From Globomyces pollinis-pini (lineage: Eukaryota; Chytridiomycota; Chytridiomycetes; Rhizophydiales; Globomycetaceae), in contig MU621163.1 of assembly GCA_025399215.1 (NCBI GenBank), positions 1 to 64,000 of the forward strand: a stretch of DNA of 64,000 bases. Direction: 5' to 3'. The translations under genes and the position numbers were made by a program. Below the pieces are notes generated by a model. It had not been told where the DNA came from and ran no database searches. It saw only the letters and a list, made by a program, of their open reading frames with translations. This document shows, piece by piece, positions 10,151-21,414 of the stretch. How positions within the stretch are numbered: position 1 is the first letter of the stretch; every line of letters begins with the position of its first letter.

Positions 10151-11384
10151 ATGTTCATGAATAGATTCGCAAGTGTCTTTAAATGTCAATCAATGATTCA
10201 AAAACAATTGCCATCACTCAATCAATTATTTAAATACCATGTCAGATTCAATTCATCCTTCTTGAATAATAAACTGGATTTAAATAAAAAAGAAATTACC
10301 CAGCATAAAATTATAGAAAAACAAGTTAATGCGGTAGAAACAGGTTGGATTAATCGATTACCTGGAAAGTACAAGCATTATGCATTATTGATGCGGATGG
10401 ATAAACCAGCTGGAACATGGTTACTATTCCTACCTTGTTCATGGTCAATCGTAATATTCTATGAAAATATCTAATTATCTAGTTAATGGCAGCTTATAGT
10501 ATTCAATTATCAATTTTACCAACAATTTATATGATTACATTGTTTGGAACGGGGTCGTTATTATTAAGAGGAGCAGGATGTACAATCAATGATTTATGGG
10601 ACGTTGAATTTGATAAAAAGGTGGAACGTACTAAAAGTAGACCATTAGCATCTGGTGCTTTAACTAAATTTGAAGCTCTAAGCTGCTTGGCTCTTCAATT
10701 ATTACTTGGCTTAGGAATCTTGGTACAATTAAATTTCTACAGTATTGTATTAGGAGCATGTTCGTTATTTTTGGTTGTTGCATATCCATTGATGAAACGG
10801 ATTACTAATTGGCCACAAGCATTTCTGGGATTGACCTTCAACTATGGAGCACTTTTGGGATCTTCTGCTATTCTTGGGATGACGAATTGGGAGGTAACTT
10901 TCATCATCTCTAGCAGATTTGCTATATCATCTAGACTTTCCCAAAATATAATTAACTTTCTTCCTAGGTTGCATTACCATTATATCTTGGAGGAGTTTGT
11001 TGGACATTATGTTACGATACAATTTACGCATTACAAGATATCAAAGATGACAAATTGATTGGAGTGAAATCCACAGCCATTCATTTCGGTGACCAAGTAA
11101 AACCTTACTTGACCGGTTTTGCTACTTTATCAATCGGTTTCTTCAGTCTAGCAGGTTATATGAATGATCAAACCTTAATCTATTATCTGATCTCGATTGG
11201 TGGAACATCGTTACACTACTTTTGGCAGATATATACGTTGAAAGTTAATGATGTGAAAGATTGTTGGAGTAAATTTATATCTAATCGAAATTTTGGATTA
11301 ATCTTTATGATTGGTATTGTACTTGATTGGATGTATCAATACTTCTATGGTCAAGATGAAAATTTAGAAACCAAAGTTGAATAA
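10151..11384 (+). CDS. COQ2: 4-hydroxybenzoate polyprenyltransferase, mitochondrial (COQ2)
   Basis: Exons 10151-10450, 10483-10893 and 10968-11384 (introns 32 and 74 nt) give 375 residues. UbiA-family prenyltransferase that joins the polyprenyl tail to 4-hydroxybenzoate in ubiquinone synthesis at the inner mitochondrial membrane. Both Asp-rich Mg-diphosphate sites are present: NDLWDVEFD near 136-144 followed by [11 protein letters not shown], and [13 protein letters not shown] near 253-265 followed by GVKSTA. The Arg/Ser/Asn-rich N-terminus with YHVRFNSS looks like a mitochondrial presequence. NDH-2 at 34902 uses the product. Tail to tail with the second hydrolase, 54 bp apart. Confidence 0.95.
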
Positions 11385-11438
11385 ATAGATTATTTAATTG
11401 TTTGAATGATATATTTATATTGTTATTTAAGATTTTCT

Positions 11439-12374
11439 TTATCCCCAACGCATTTCACCATCGTTTATAACCTTTTGAAGTTCCTTTACTAGTATATCGG
11501 ACGCTTCATCAAGTAGTGAATGCCCTTTTCCTTCCAACAAGATCGGTTCACAATTTAAGTGTTTGGCCAAATGAATTGTACATGATGGATCAACAAACCC
11601 ATCAACTGAACCACTAATTGTCAAGATATTTGGAATTTGACGACTAATCAACCGTAATTCTTCGTCAGTGACAGTATGGCTCATAACAGCTGTACCTTGT
11701 TGGATAAATGTAATTAAATGAGATGGTGGTATGGAATTTAACTGGACTGTTTTTGATTGGATAAAACCTACATATTGACTATTGAAATAAGAATCATCAA
11801 TATCGTCTTTCATCCAATCTTGATCAGCAAATATCTCGTGAAATAATAGCTCCAGTTTGGATTTGTCATTATAGAGTATTGAATGAATCGTTCTCGCAAA
11901 AGCATAATCATCATACTTGGGGAAAACATGCTTTGAACATGAAGCAAAAAGAGATAATGATTTGAAATAATCGGGCATCATTAGAATAAGTTGTTGAGCT
12001 ATCATACCACCCATAGACATACCAACCAAATGAATGGATCGAGTTTCAATCCAACCTACATGATTTAACACAGATATGGTATCGTTGGCCATTCCTTCGG
12101 TAGTATATCTACCAAGATTTCCACTACTAAGTCCAAAACCTTTGTTTTCAATTACCAAACATGTATATTCATCACCATTATTGATTCCAAAATACGTTAC
12201 AATGTCTACCCAGTTTGCAATACTAGACATGAAATCGCTTAAAAATAAAAGTTGAGTGGGACCATTTCCATGAATCTCGTAGTAGATTTGATAATCTTCA
12301 ATAGATACATAATTCGACTTTTCCTTTACATTTTCCATCACACTTGAGGGGGACGTAGTGGATACACTTTCCAT
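11439..12374 (-). CDS. Alpha/beta hydrolase, paralog of the gene at 8941
   Basis: Single exon, 311 residues. Same fold and landmarks as the paralog: IHGNGPTQLLFLSDF near 33, nucleophile elbow GMSMGGM, the acid in GSVDGFVDP, the catalytic His in LEGKGHSLL, and an identical ending style (GEMRWG against GETRWAT). Its N-terminus is a Ser/Thr-rich leader of about 20 residues not shared with the paralog. The pair probably arose by local duplication with COQ2 left between. Substrate unknown. Confidence 0.85.
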   Translation of the reverse strand: MESVSTTSPSSVMENVKEKSNYVSIEDYQIYYEIHGNGPTQLLFLSDFMSSIANWVDIVTYFGINNGDEYTCLVIENKGFGLSSGNLGRYTTEGMANDTISVLNHVGWIETRSIHLVGMSMGGMIAQQLILMMPDYFKSLSLFASCSKHVFPKYDDYAFARTIHSILYNDKSKLELLFHEIFADQDWMKDDIDDSYFNSQYVGFIQSKTVQLNSIPPSHLITFIQQGTAVMSHTVTDEELRLISRQIPNILTISGSVDGFVDPSCTIHLAKHLNCEPILLEGKGHSLLDEASDILVKELQKVINDGEMRWG

Positions 12375-13731
12375 ATCGTTCTATGTAATATGATAAGAAA
12401 AATGTGATTTGTAAATTGTACTGTATTTAATTCAGTTCTCTTTGTTTCATCTCGAAAAAGAACCGTGTTGACGGCTATTAACTAAAAAGAGTGATTTGAA
12501 ACCAACTGCCGGGTGATTTACGTCACTTTGCCCAATTTCATCAAGCAATTGGCATTTTTATTTGCCCAGATTTCGCGTTGCTCATTTGACCGCATATAAT
12601 TTGGTGTATTGTTCTAATGATTAGGGTGAAAGTGTGCTGGTGAGAGGTTGATGGTCTTGACATTAGGAATAAAGTGTGGTAATTAATGGGACACGCTATT
12701 TGGTGCCCCTCAAAGCCTCCATTAAACTTGGCGGTTAATTACCCACATTTTGTCCAATTGCTGTTGATTATACTGCGTTTCTGAAACTACATTCGCGACC
12801 TTCACTGGAGATGACTGGTAGTGACTTTGAACTGCCATATTTGAAATAGAACTATCATTTCCCTGACATTTGAAAATGGCAGTCATACATACGTAATTCT
12901 CAAATCAGATTATTAGCTTCTTATTTATACACTACAAGTTGAACTGTTGGAGCCTCAAGCAAAACTGTTCACTTCATGTATCGAACTTGACTGGTAAATG
13001 GATGAATTTGTACTACATCTCATTTGTACAAAGACCAAACTGCAACTATTGTCATATCCAAACGTTTTAGTTGATACTATCAAGTCGTTTTAACGTTTTG
13101 ACATGCCAAATCAGATTGCACGTTAGGCAACTTCTAGAAGTATTTGGAAATTAACGTTTAATCCACTCCATTTGATTGATGCACCTTTGTCCCCGCTTAC
13201 AAACTATAGTTCCAACAATCGTTTCTTCAAGTGAAGATCCATAATCCAATCAATTTTTGGCTTATCTGGTTAAATGAATTTTTTCACTGACAGAGACACA
13301 GATGAGAAATTGTAGTGTTATGTTATAGTTCATGATGTTAAAGAGTGTCAAAATGATTCAACTCGTCCTGATAATTATGCATAATCAATTGATTTCCCAT
13401 TTATCCAGGTGTATTGAGGAGTAAATGATCTTATGACCCCATCTATCATATGCGAGACATGCCAAGAAATCCTTTTTTTTGTAGATATTCACGAATGGGC
13501 CCAAGTAAAGAGTTATTGGTAGCAATTCTATCGTCTGTATTATTCAATGTTCCGTTTGTTTAATGAATACTATCGTTACTGGTTGTTAAATGAAAAAGTC
13601 ATTCACGTGGATTTTGATCACCAACTCATTGACGTTGATTATCTCCAAGTGATGATTAATAATCTAAACTCCAAATTCTTTTCCTCAAACTATAAAAACC
13701 ATTAGTTTTTGATAAATTTTCTCATCCTCAT
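12375..13731. other. Longest gene-free stretch of the window
   Basis: About 1.36 kb without a convincing coding exon on either strand. It contains an imperfect inverted pair near 12670-12770 (a GTGTGGTAATTAA arm and its complement) and ordinary AT-rich DNA. It presumably holds the promoters of the divergent genes at either end. No tRNA or other RNA gene was seen. Confidence 0.45.
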
Positions 13732-13971
13732 ATGAAATTTAACCAGATTACAAAATTATTTCGAATCAAAATTGTACAGAATCATACTATTGTAAAAAAT
13801 TCATTGAATGGTAGTTCAGTACATTTAACACCTAATAATCAGACTAGTTCAAAAGTCACCACTGACGAGCACAAGGTTCAAGTAACTTGCCCTTCCTCAC
13901 GAAGTCCACAATTATTTTTATTGTTTAAAGAATTTCAAAATGAGAAGGAAAGTAAGAAATTAGGTGAATGA
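13732..13971 (+). CDS. Small hypothetical protein
   Basis: 79 residues, basic and Ser/Asn/Lys-rich, no recognised family; the start MKFNQITKLFRIKIVQ could be a weak mitochondrial presequence. Supported by a TATAAAAA box at 13691-13698, about 34 bp upstream of the ATG, the spacing seen at real genes here. The 3' end may continue by splicing, since potential donors lie near the stop. Low certainty. Confidence 0.35.
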   Translation: MKFNQITKLFRIKIVQNHTIVKNSLNGSSVHLTPNNQTSSKVTTDEHKVQVTCPSSRSPQLFLLFKEFQNEKESKKLGE

Positions 13972-14027
13972 TACTTCTGATCGCTCTTCAATAAAATCCT
14001 TCATTTTATCAAAATTTGTTTATTGCA

Positions 14028-14424
14028 TTAATGAGATACATTGCTTCTATAACTGGGGCATACTTGAATTACAACAGGCAATTCATCAGAATAATGAGGA
14101 GGTTGATTCGATTCATATGCAGGCAAAGTCTCTACCGAGATCCCACGATTTGCTTGTCCATTAGTTGACATATTCTGGTTGTGATGTTGTCGTCTATTCT
14201 GATTATTCGTTTGCTGCATGTTTTGGTGGACTTGTGAATGGATGGGATCGCCATATACACCATGCAATGGGTTCAAATAGGATGCTATAAACATATTGTT
14301 ACGTTCATCCATATGACCTATCCAAGCAAAGAGTATGATGATCAAGGCAAGAATAACGGCGAGACTGATGCAAACTATCTACGGAAAAGTCAATCCTTCT
14401 AATAATGGTTACCTCTGTAATCAT
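14028..14424 (-). CDS. Small single-pass membrane protein with PY motifs (copy 1)
   Basis: A 12-nt first exon (14413-14424, encoding MITE) is joined across a 34-nt intron to 14028-14378, giving 120 residues. Restoring the intron completes one strong transmembrane helix at about residues 5-24 (IVCISLAVILALIIILFAW). The rest is a Gln/Asn/His-rich polar tail ending in LPAY and PPHY, the PPxY/LPxY type of site bound by WW domains of Nedd4/Rsp5 ubiquitin ligases. It resembles short adaptors that recruit such ligases to membranes, but that role is inferred only from the motifs. A similar gene lies just upstream. Confidence 0.6.
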
Positions 14425-14561
14425 ATAACTTCACTTAGTTCAAAATATGCAAGTTGCCGAGGGCTGACACATGTCCAAATCAAACTAATGGTCATCTTCC
14501 AAATCAGTACAAATGAAACACCGAACAGATTTCAAAAAAAATAGTAGTTTATTAAGACACC

Positions 14562-14942
14562 TCAAAAATACTGAGGTGGGGGTATTGAGAGTTCATTTAC
14601 ATTTTCTTCAATTTTATCATTTGCTTCATAGGATGGTAGTTCTGGTTGATAGAGTGGTAAAGCTTCCTCCTGTATGTTTTCATTCACTTGAATGATTATA
14701 GTTGTATTCTGTGTTTGATTTGAATTCCTTCGATATTGAGTTCGATCTAAAGGAATAGGGTTCGTTTGAGTTCGGTAATGTGAGTGCATATCAACCAACG
14801 GAACTGAATATGACAAACAATTGGCAACTGCTTTTAGTCCATGAATGTCCATTACTCCATAATATATCAAGGATCCCACCAACAAAAATCCTCCAATCAG
14901 TACAATAAACGCTGTAATGGGAACAACGTTTGCCCAATTCAT
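14562..14942 (-). CDS. Small single-pass membrane protein with PY motifs (copy 2)
   Basis: Single exon, 126 residues. One N-terminal transmembrane helix (about residues 9-31), then a polar Gln/Asn-rich tail holding LPLY, LPSY and a C-terminal PPPQY. Same architecture and orientation as the gene at 14028, about 140 bp away, so a diverged tandem duplicate is likely. The PY-type sites suggest binding to WW-domain proteins such as Rsp5-like ligases; no named family is recognised. Confidence 0.6.
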   Translation of the reverse strand: MNWANVVPITAFIVLIGGFLLVGSLIYYGVMDIHGLKAVANCLSYSVPLVDMHSHYRTQTNPIPLDRTQYRRNSNQTQNTTIIIQVNENIQEEALPLYQPELPSYEANDKIEENVNELSIPPPQYF

Positions 14943-15125
14943 TGTGTTAAAATTGGTGGGGATTGTTTTTTATTGATACAAAGTACAGCCTTACCTCAGC
15001 CAAGTTACGCCAGTTTCGAATGCGAATTGGTCACGCGAAGGACACATGTATGCTAAATTGTAGATATTAACAGCATTTATGTTGGTACATTCGAATATAT
15101 ATATTTGGATTAAAACACGTTGGTA

Positions 15126-15997
15126 TCAAGGTATTCTGGTAGATCGCAATTCTTTATATCTTTCTATATCAGATTCCTGAATTTTGTCTTCTACAGACAA
15201 GATTGAATATTGGCGATGTTTTGAAAGTCTTTCAACGGGAAGTTTGACTAAATGACTTCCAGTTTGTTTTTGATTTGGATCATAAAGTAGTAAATACTCT
15301 TTTTCGTTATTCCTTTCAATTCCAATGATACTTTGACTATGACCTTGATGTTGAAAATACAGACTGTTGATTACTATATAAATGATTACGGTGTTCTATT
15401 GGTCACTGATACTCCCTTTTCTGAAATATCGCCATAATAATTTTTAACCATCTCAACCAATCTAGGATGCTGCCGATTGGGACCCGTAGGTTGATGAAAA
15501 TCATACAGTTTAGTGCTATTTTCTGTTAGATATAGATCAAACCTTATTCGTAAATAATGTAACACATTAGCAACTTCAGTTGAACCAATCCATTTGTTGG
15601 TTCCTACGACTTTAAAATTCAACTGCATTCCTCCCGTGATATCAAATCCAGCATTCCAAGACTCCTCTAATAAAATCTGTAGTTCATTTACAGAATAAAC
15701 TTTATCAACCCATCCTTGAGACACCAATGATGAGAGAAGCATTTGTAAATTCCGATATCCACAAGAATCAGGCCAAAAATCATCTTTTGTATTAGAATAA
15801 TAATCAATTGGAGCACATAATACAGCTGAAGAATTCGATAAACTTGATTTTATAATTTCCCAATTTTGATTTAACGTTTGTGATTCTGGTAAACTATTGA
15901 TTGTATTCTCTTCTGATTCAAAATGGCTGTTGACATGAATTTCAAATAGTGGATCGTCACTTTCGAAATAAACATCACAAACCGGACATGGATTCAT
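15126..15997 (-). CDS. ZUP1: ZUP1/ZUFSP-type deubiquitinase (peptidase family C78)
   Basis: Exons 15390-15997 and 15126-15363 (26-nt intron) give 281 residues. The N-terminal C2H2-like finger CPVCDVYF with HVNSH (residues 4-25) fits a ubiquitin-binding zinc finger. The C78 catalytic Cys79 lies in DSCGYRNLQM, His211 in QHQGHSQSIIGIE and Asp231 in LLLYDPNQ, all in family order, and the intron removal restores LYFQHQGHS. In animals ZUP1 cleaves K63-linked ubiquitin chains in genome maintenance. It is shorter than human ZUP1, with one recognisable finger. Confidence 0.92.
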
Positions 15998-16092
15998 TTC
16001 AATAATAATCTTAAATTTGAAGAAAAAAATCGATGAGTTTGTTAAACACCAACCAAAACAGATAATTAGTTAGTGATGAGATTTTATTGATT

Positions 16093-16266
16093 CTATGATG
16101 GAGTTCCATTCAAGATACCATCTCTGGATTTTGGGTTACTTGTCGTAAACCATTTCACCCAACACAACGTGATAACGATAGTTATTTCTGAAATAATACC
16201 TGCCATTACATCAGAATTGCTTTTCACTACTCCACTCATCGATATTTCTCCCACTCCAATCTCCAT
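16093..16266 (-). CDS. 57-residue single-pass membrane protein (putative)
   Basis: Short ORF from an ATG at 16266, with one hydrophobic helix (about residues 21-37, MAGIISEITIVITLCWV) followed by a basic-polar tail ending NGTPS. It sits between ZUP1 and the divergent Snf7-like gene, where a gene would be expected in this compact arrangement; start to start with the latter is 99 bp. No family recognised. A second in-frame ATG is at codon 10. Confidence 0.4.
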   Translation of the reverse strand: MEIGVGEISMSGVVKSNSDVMAGIISEITIVITLCWVKWFTTSNPKSRDGILNGTPS

Positions 16267-16365
16267 CAGTATCTATTAATATATTAAGAATATACGCGAC
16301 TAGTGGGATGGATGACATCAAGTCTAAATTAGTATATTTTTCTCATTCATTAATAATTTCGTAAA

Positions 16366-17455
16366 ATGTTCCAAAATGCATCAATGAAGCAGAGAGAGAA
16401 TCGATTACAGGCAGCAAGAACTGATGCCAAACGTTCCATAAGAGAACTCAAACGTGATAGAAATGAATTGGAACGAGTAGAGAAACAACTGGTAAATATT
16501 AATAATTTTAGTAACATTTAGATGACTCAATTGAGAATGCAGATCAAAAGAGGAGATCTACCAAAAGCGCAAATGATTGCAACCACTATTGGACACTATC
16601 GAAATGTATCTGATCGAAATTTTGCTCGTTCTATTTGGATTCAAGCTCAATCTCAAGTGAATATCTATAGATACTAACTGAATAGATTCATACTTCAAAT
16701 CACCGAATCAACCAAGCTCAAGTAGAATCACTCAAGGTTAGCAAAGACGCGCTAATTATGATAGGGGATGAGTTTTGTCAATGGTGTTGAATCTGTAGAC
16801 TCTATGCGTGCTAGAACTACCAAATATCATCATCGAAAAGATGAAGTAGAGACTATTGAAAGCATTTGTAAACCAAAATTGACTAAAGTGATCAGTGAAT
16901 GAAGGTTTTGATGATATTTATGAAGAAATTGAATCCGAACAAATCAATCCTGTATTCTTTGATGCTCAAGTGGCGGCGATCATCAAAGAAGCTCAAGATG
17001 CAAAGCTTAAAATGCGTGATTATGGATCACAGAATACAGATATGATATCAAAGGTATGAAATTGAATTTCTGATAGTCATTAGATACTTAAAGATCACAT
17101 CCATTTGAAGATTTGTTTATTTGAATCAGACAAATCTTCTATTTTATCTGTACCTAATTTAGGATTATCTATTGATTTACTTCGAAGTTACATTTTTACC
17201 GATGCCAACCTAATGAAAAAATTGGGAATTGCATGTCCTTTGAGCTGCATTCAAATCGGAGAACGTGTGATTGATGAAAAGACTAGAGAAGCTTCTTTTT
17301 GTGCGTTTAATGCAACGTGGAAATCTTTGGAGCAACATGGGATTGTAAAGAATGGAATTGTGTGGGTATCGGTAGCTGTTATCCCTACCACTGAAGGTAA
17401 TGGTACGAATTCAAACAGTGGTGCTGTTGTTAAAGACTTTGAAGGTGATAATTAA
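16366..17455 (+). CDS. Snf7-like (CHMP2/Vps2-like) N-terminus with unknown C-terminal domain
   Basis: Exons 16366-16491, 16522-16656, 16686-16736, 16765-16867, 16896-17053 and 17084-17455 (all introns 28-30 nt) give 314 residues. Residues 1-110 look like an ESCRT-III Snf7 helical hairpin: a basic helix (RSIRELKRDRNELERVEKQL), IKRGDLPKAQMIA, and SNHRINQAQVESLKG, closest to the CHMP2/Vps2 style. Residues 180-314 do not look like the usual acidic MIM tail; they form a globular-looking region (ICLFESDK, CPLSCIQIGERVID, FCAFNATWKSL) that I do not recognise. All six exons stay in frame, but two adjacent genes read through cannot be fully excluded. Confidence 0.6.
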
Positions 17456-17670
17456 TTATACAGTTAAAGTGCAATATAAGTTCATCTGACTGTTTCTTTA
17501 AAGTATGCTTTTCCATTAGATTCTACAATAATTTGCAACTCCATAAATAAAAGTTTCTATATAAACTACTTTTTTAGTTCGTTCTCTTAAGTTAGTGAGT
17601 GACGTGAAGGGCAAGCCACCTACTGAAAAAGCAAATGGACAATCTAACAGTTCACTGAAAATACATCATA

Positions 17671-20600
17671 ATGGATCCTTTTTCCACTCCAGTAGCATCA
17701 CCATATTCTTCACTAGAAAATCAGCATTATGCAAAACTATGGAAAATAGCAGATCCTGAATCAAAGGGTGTTTTAGGTCCTCAACAAGCAGTTTTGTTTT
17801 TAACGAAATCTCTATTAGAACAAGCTACTTTGAGTCAAGTAATTTATATCGTTTATTCATTCAATGCAGATTTGGAAATTGTCGGATTCGGATTCAAAGG
17901 GGTATCTTAATCAACAAGATTTCTTTAAAGCATTGAAATTGGTGTCCATTGCCCAAGCCGAGAAACCTTTATCAACTCCTCTATCAACTAGTATTCAATA
18001 ACTCGCCATTTAACTTTCAGCGACGTTGCTACCTACTTTTAAAGGGATTTTAGATTCATCTGCACCAACTCAGCCAATGCAATTTCAAAATACTGGTGTC
18101 ACTCAGCCAATGCAGTTTCAAAACACCGGAGAGTCGACTCTCTCAAGAGCAACTACATCTATTAGACCAGTACAGAAATTAGATGCTGGATCGTTTACGG
18201 TCACAGCAGAGGAAAGAACTCGATTTACCTCATTCTTTGAGGCCTCCAATCCCATCGATGGATTTTTGAGCGGTATTTTGATAATTAGACATTGATGTGG
18301 TAGGTGACGTAGTAAAAGGTATATTCATGAAATCCCAACTTCCTAACGAGACACTGGTAATCATTAACTCAATAATATCAGGGAAAAGTTTGGCAACTGG
18401 TTGACAAAGAGGGAAAAGGAAAGTTTTCTGCTAATCAATTTATCAATGGAATGGCCATATTAACAAGAATAAAAGCGGGAACTTTACCTGGAGTACCAGC
18501 TTCAATCCCTGCATTGGATGAGCCTAGGCCACTAGCTGGATTGAACTCCTTTAATCCCATGGACTCATTTTTACCCACGAATACACCTTCTGTACCTGCC
18601 ATAAATTTCCTTGAAGGTATTACTGAAGCTGAACGTGCGCAGTATACTAGTTTCTTCACTATGCTTGATACTTCAGCAAAGGGCACTCTATCTGGTATTA
18701 ATTTTTAATTGCTCATAAAAGGTGGTGAATGTTCATCTGTTTTTTTAAAGTCAAAGTTACCCGCAACAGATTTAGCTCAAATATGGTAATTTGGACCGAG
18801 TTGACATTAGGGAACTTGTCGACACTTCAAAGTCTGGTAGCATTAACAAGGAAGGATTCATAACCGCCATGTATTTAATCAAGAAGAGAATGACTGGTGC
18901 ACCGATACCCAGTGCCCAGCCTCAGCCAGAACCACTACTTCAGCAGGATTTATTGAGTTTGGGAAATGAGCCATCCATGGGTTCTCCAATTGGTACCATT
19001 TCACCATCACTGCCAAATCCAATAAAGCCAATTACATCTATATTAGAACCTCAAAAAACTGGAGATCTGTTGGGAAGAACTTCCGCTGCTGGGTTTGGTT
19101 TTACCCCCTTGGCTCCAACATCTACTTCTATTCCTCAATCCACTTCGTTGGCATCGAACACAACAATTCCATTTGCACCAACAACTGGTGCGACAACTGC
19201 ACTTTCATTGGAAGCAAAAGAATTGGCCCTCAGAGAGCAAACACTGAATATAAGAAAGCAAGAATTAGAAAATTTCCAAGATCAACTATCAGAGTTAAAA
19301 CCTACTGCTGAAGAATTGAAAAAAAAACGAGATGCTATTGAAGCAGAGTATAAATCGGTTACAGATAAAAGAAATGCATCCAGCTTAGAACTATCTCAAT
19401 TAAGAGCAACTTATGAAGCGGAATTGGCAATTGTAAAAGATACACAAGAGATTTTATTTCGAGACTCCAAAGTTTTACAGCAAACACAGATTGAACTGGC
19501 GCAATACACTGAAGCAGTGCGCGCAATCAAAGCAGAGCATGCAAATGTACTTGAGCAAAAGAATAAACAACAAACAGATTTGGCGGATATGAAAAAGAAA
19601 ATTGTCCAGTTAACAGAAGAGTCGAATGTTTTACGAGCAGCAACTACTAAACTTGCGGCTGAATTCAAGCAACAACAGCAACTGGTTGAAGTCAATATGA
19701 AACTACTTCAAAGTACACAAGAAGATTACAAGATAATCAAACAAGAACATGATCAAGAATTGGCTAAAGTCGATGCTGAAAGAAAACGAGCCTTGCAGAT
19801 TGAACAACAGAACTCTGTTCAAGAAGCTATCATAATACGGGAGCGGGAAAAATTAGCACAGATGGAACGTGAAAAGAACAAGCATTTGGAACGATCTCAA
19901 ATTTTATTACAATCTAAAGAAAATTTAGCAACTGAAATAGATACAATTAAATCATTGTCACAAACAGATATGTCGAAACCCGACATCACTGGCTTTGATC
20001 TACCTGATTCACCTGCCCCTCCTATCCCATCATCATCCACTAAACCATTGAAAGTCGAACCTGATGCTACTGCCACAGCATTAGGAATGAGTCAGTTGAA
20101 CAAATCTACCGAATCATTGTCCTTGAGTCAAACATCGCCAGTGAAAGCTAAAGAGGACAAGAAAGTACTCGAACGTCAAGCAAGCATGGATTTGGCTTCC
20201 TTAATGGAAGGCAATAAACCTAAACAAAAGTCACCAACTAAGTCTGACTCTTTAAATACACCGAAATCCACATCCTCAATGCCAATTGGTAGTACGTACA
20301 GTAAAGAAGTGCCTACTCCAGCATCTGCAGCATCTCTTCCAAATCCACCGGTCGGTTCCAAGAGCCCATTCACTCCGAATCAAGTTTTAGAATCGCCTGC
20401 GGATTTTGAAATGGCATTCCCGCCTATTCCAAAAGCAAATGGCTCACCAATAAAAACTGTTGGAAATCTGGATATGGCTGCCGAGATGGAAAAGGCATTT
20501 ACCTCAACTGTCTTGAAGCCTGCCAAAGATACACCATCATTGACATCTCAATCAAAGTTGAATCAGAAGAAAGCCGATTTGGATGATCCATTCAAATTTG

Positions 20601-21134
20601 ATGCATCATTTTCTACCCCTGCACCTGGAGTGCCAATTGGCTTTGATTCATTCCCTAACGTAGCGCCTTCAACTAAAAGTAATGGATTTGATGATTTTGG
20701 GGACTTTAATGCCTCCTTTTCCTCAGCACCTCTTCCACCACCCAATGCCAACCCAACAGCCGATCTGAATGCTGCATTTGGATCACCAAACCCAAAACCA
20801 TCACAATCTCCTGCATTTGACTTGGATGATCCTTTTGGAACTGCTGATTTTTCTAATGCATTTAGTACACCATTTCCACCACCTTCAAACGCAAAAGTAC
20901 CAGTTATTCCTGGATCACCACCTAAATCCGCTTCGTCCCCAACCCACGATAGCACAGAAGTGAAAAGTATTATGTCAATGGGTTTCACTAAAGGTAACTA
21001 TGTATGATATTAACTGTCTATAGAGCAGGCGGTGAATGCACTTGAGATGTAAAAACTTTGTAAACTAACAATTTAGTCATTCCTTTAATTTGGAATCTGC
21101 CATTAACTATTTGGTTGAATCCGTTGCAAAATAA
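17671..21134 (+). CDS. EDE1/Eps15-like endocytic scaffold with EH domains, coiled coil and UBA
   Basis: Exons 17671-17838, 17870-17990, 18021-18272, 18304-18356, 18382-18694, 18722-18785, 18811-20993, 21024-21048 and 21077-21134 give 1078 residues. Three EH domains are visible (about 18-105, 155-265 and 320-430), each with the LP/IW signature restored by splicing (SQIWKLSDSDSKGYL, KVWQLVDKEGKGKF, QIWELVDTSKSG). A long Gln/Glu/Lys coiled coil spans roughly 490-690. A low-complexity region with many DPF/FDxF-like and NPF-like pieces follows. The protein ends in a UBA domain (SIMSMGFTKEQAV to INYLVESVAK) split over the last three exons. This is the EDE1 layout: an early scaffold of clathrin endocytosis that binds NPF motifs and ubiquitin. 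A short TQPMQFQNTG unit is duplicated between EH1 and EH2. Confidence 0.93.
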
Positions 21135-21414
21135 GTACTTGAAATGTTTAAAAATAAATGAACAGTTATAACACCAATTTAAGTTTTTATTGTTCTCACC
21201 AAGTTACTACCAACATTGTATACATAACATTAGCAACATTGGATTCATAGCAACAACAATCCAATTCTTTTATCCATTCAATCACCAATTATTCCATTTG
21301 CGATGGATTTTTCAAATGTCGCCATTCTTTCAAATTTTCAGTCATATCTAAAACATCTCCAACTTGGTTTATAATCCATTGCAAAAATTAAATTATTGAA
21401 TTCAAAGATTTTAA

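Noticed and set aside
12670..12770. Imperfect inverted repeat in the long intergenic stretch
   Set aside because: Arms of about 13 bp with mismatches, AT-rich, no coding content or target duplication; too weak to call a transposon or structured RNA.
18435..20988. Several open frames on the minus strand inside the EDE1-like gene
   Set aside because: They mirror the low-complexity coding strand and break no motif; shadows of the real gene.
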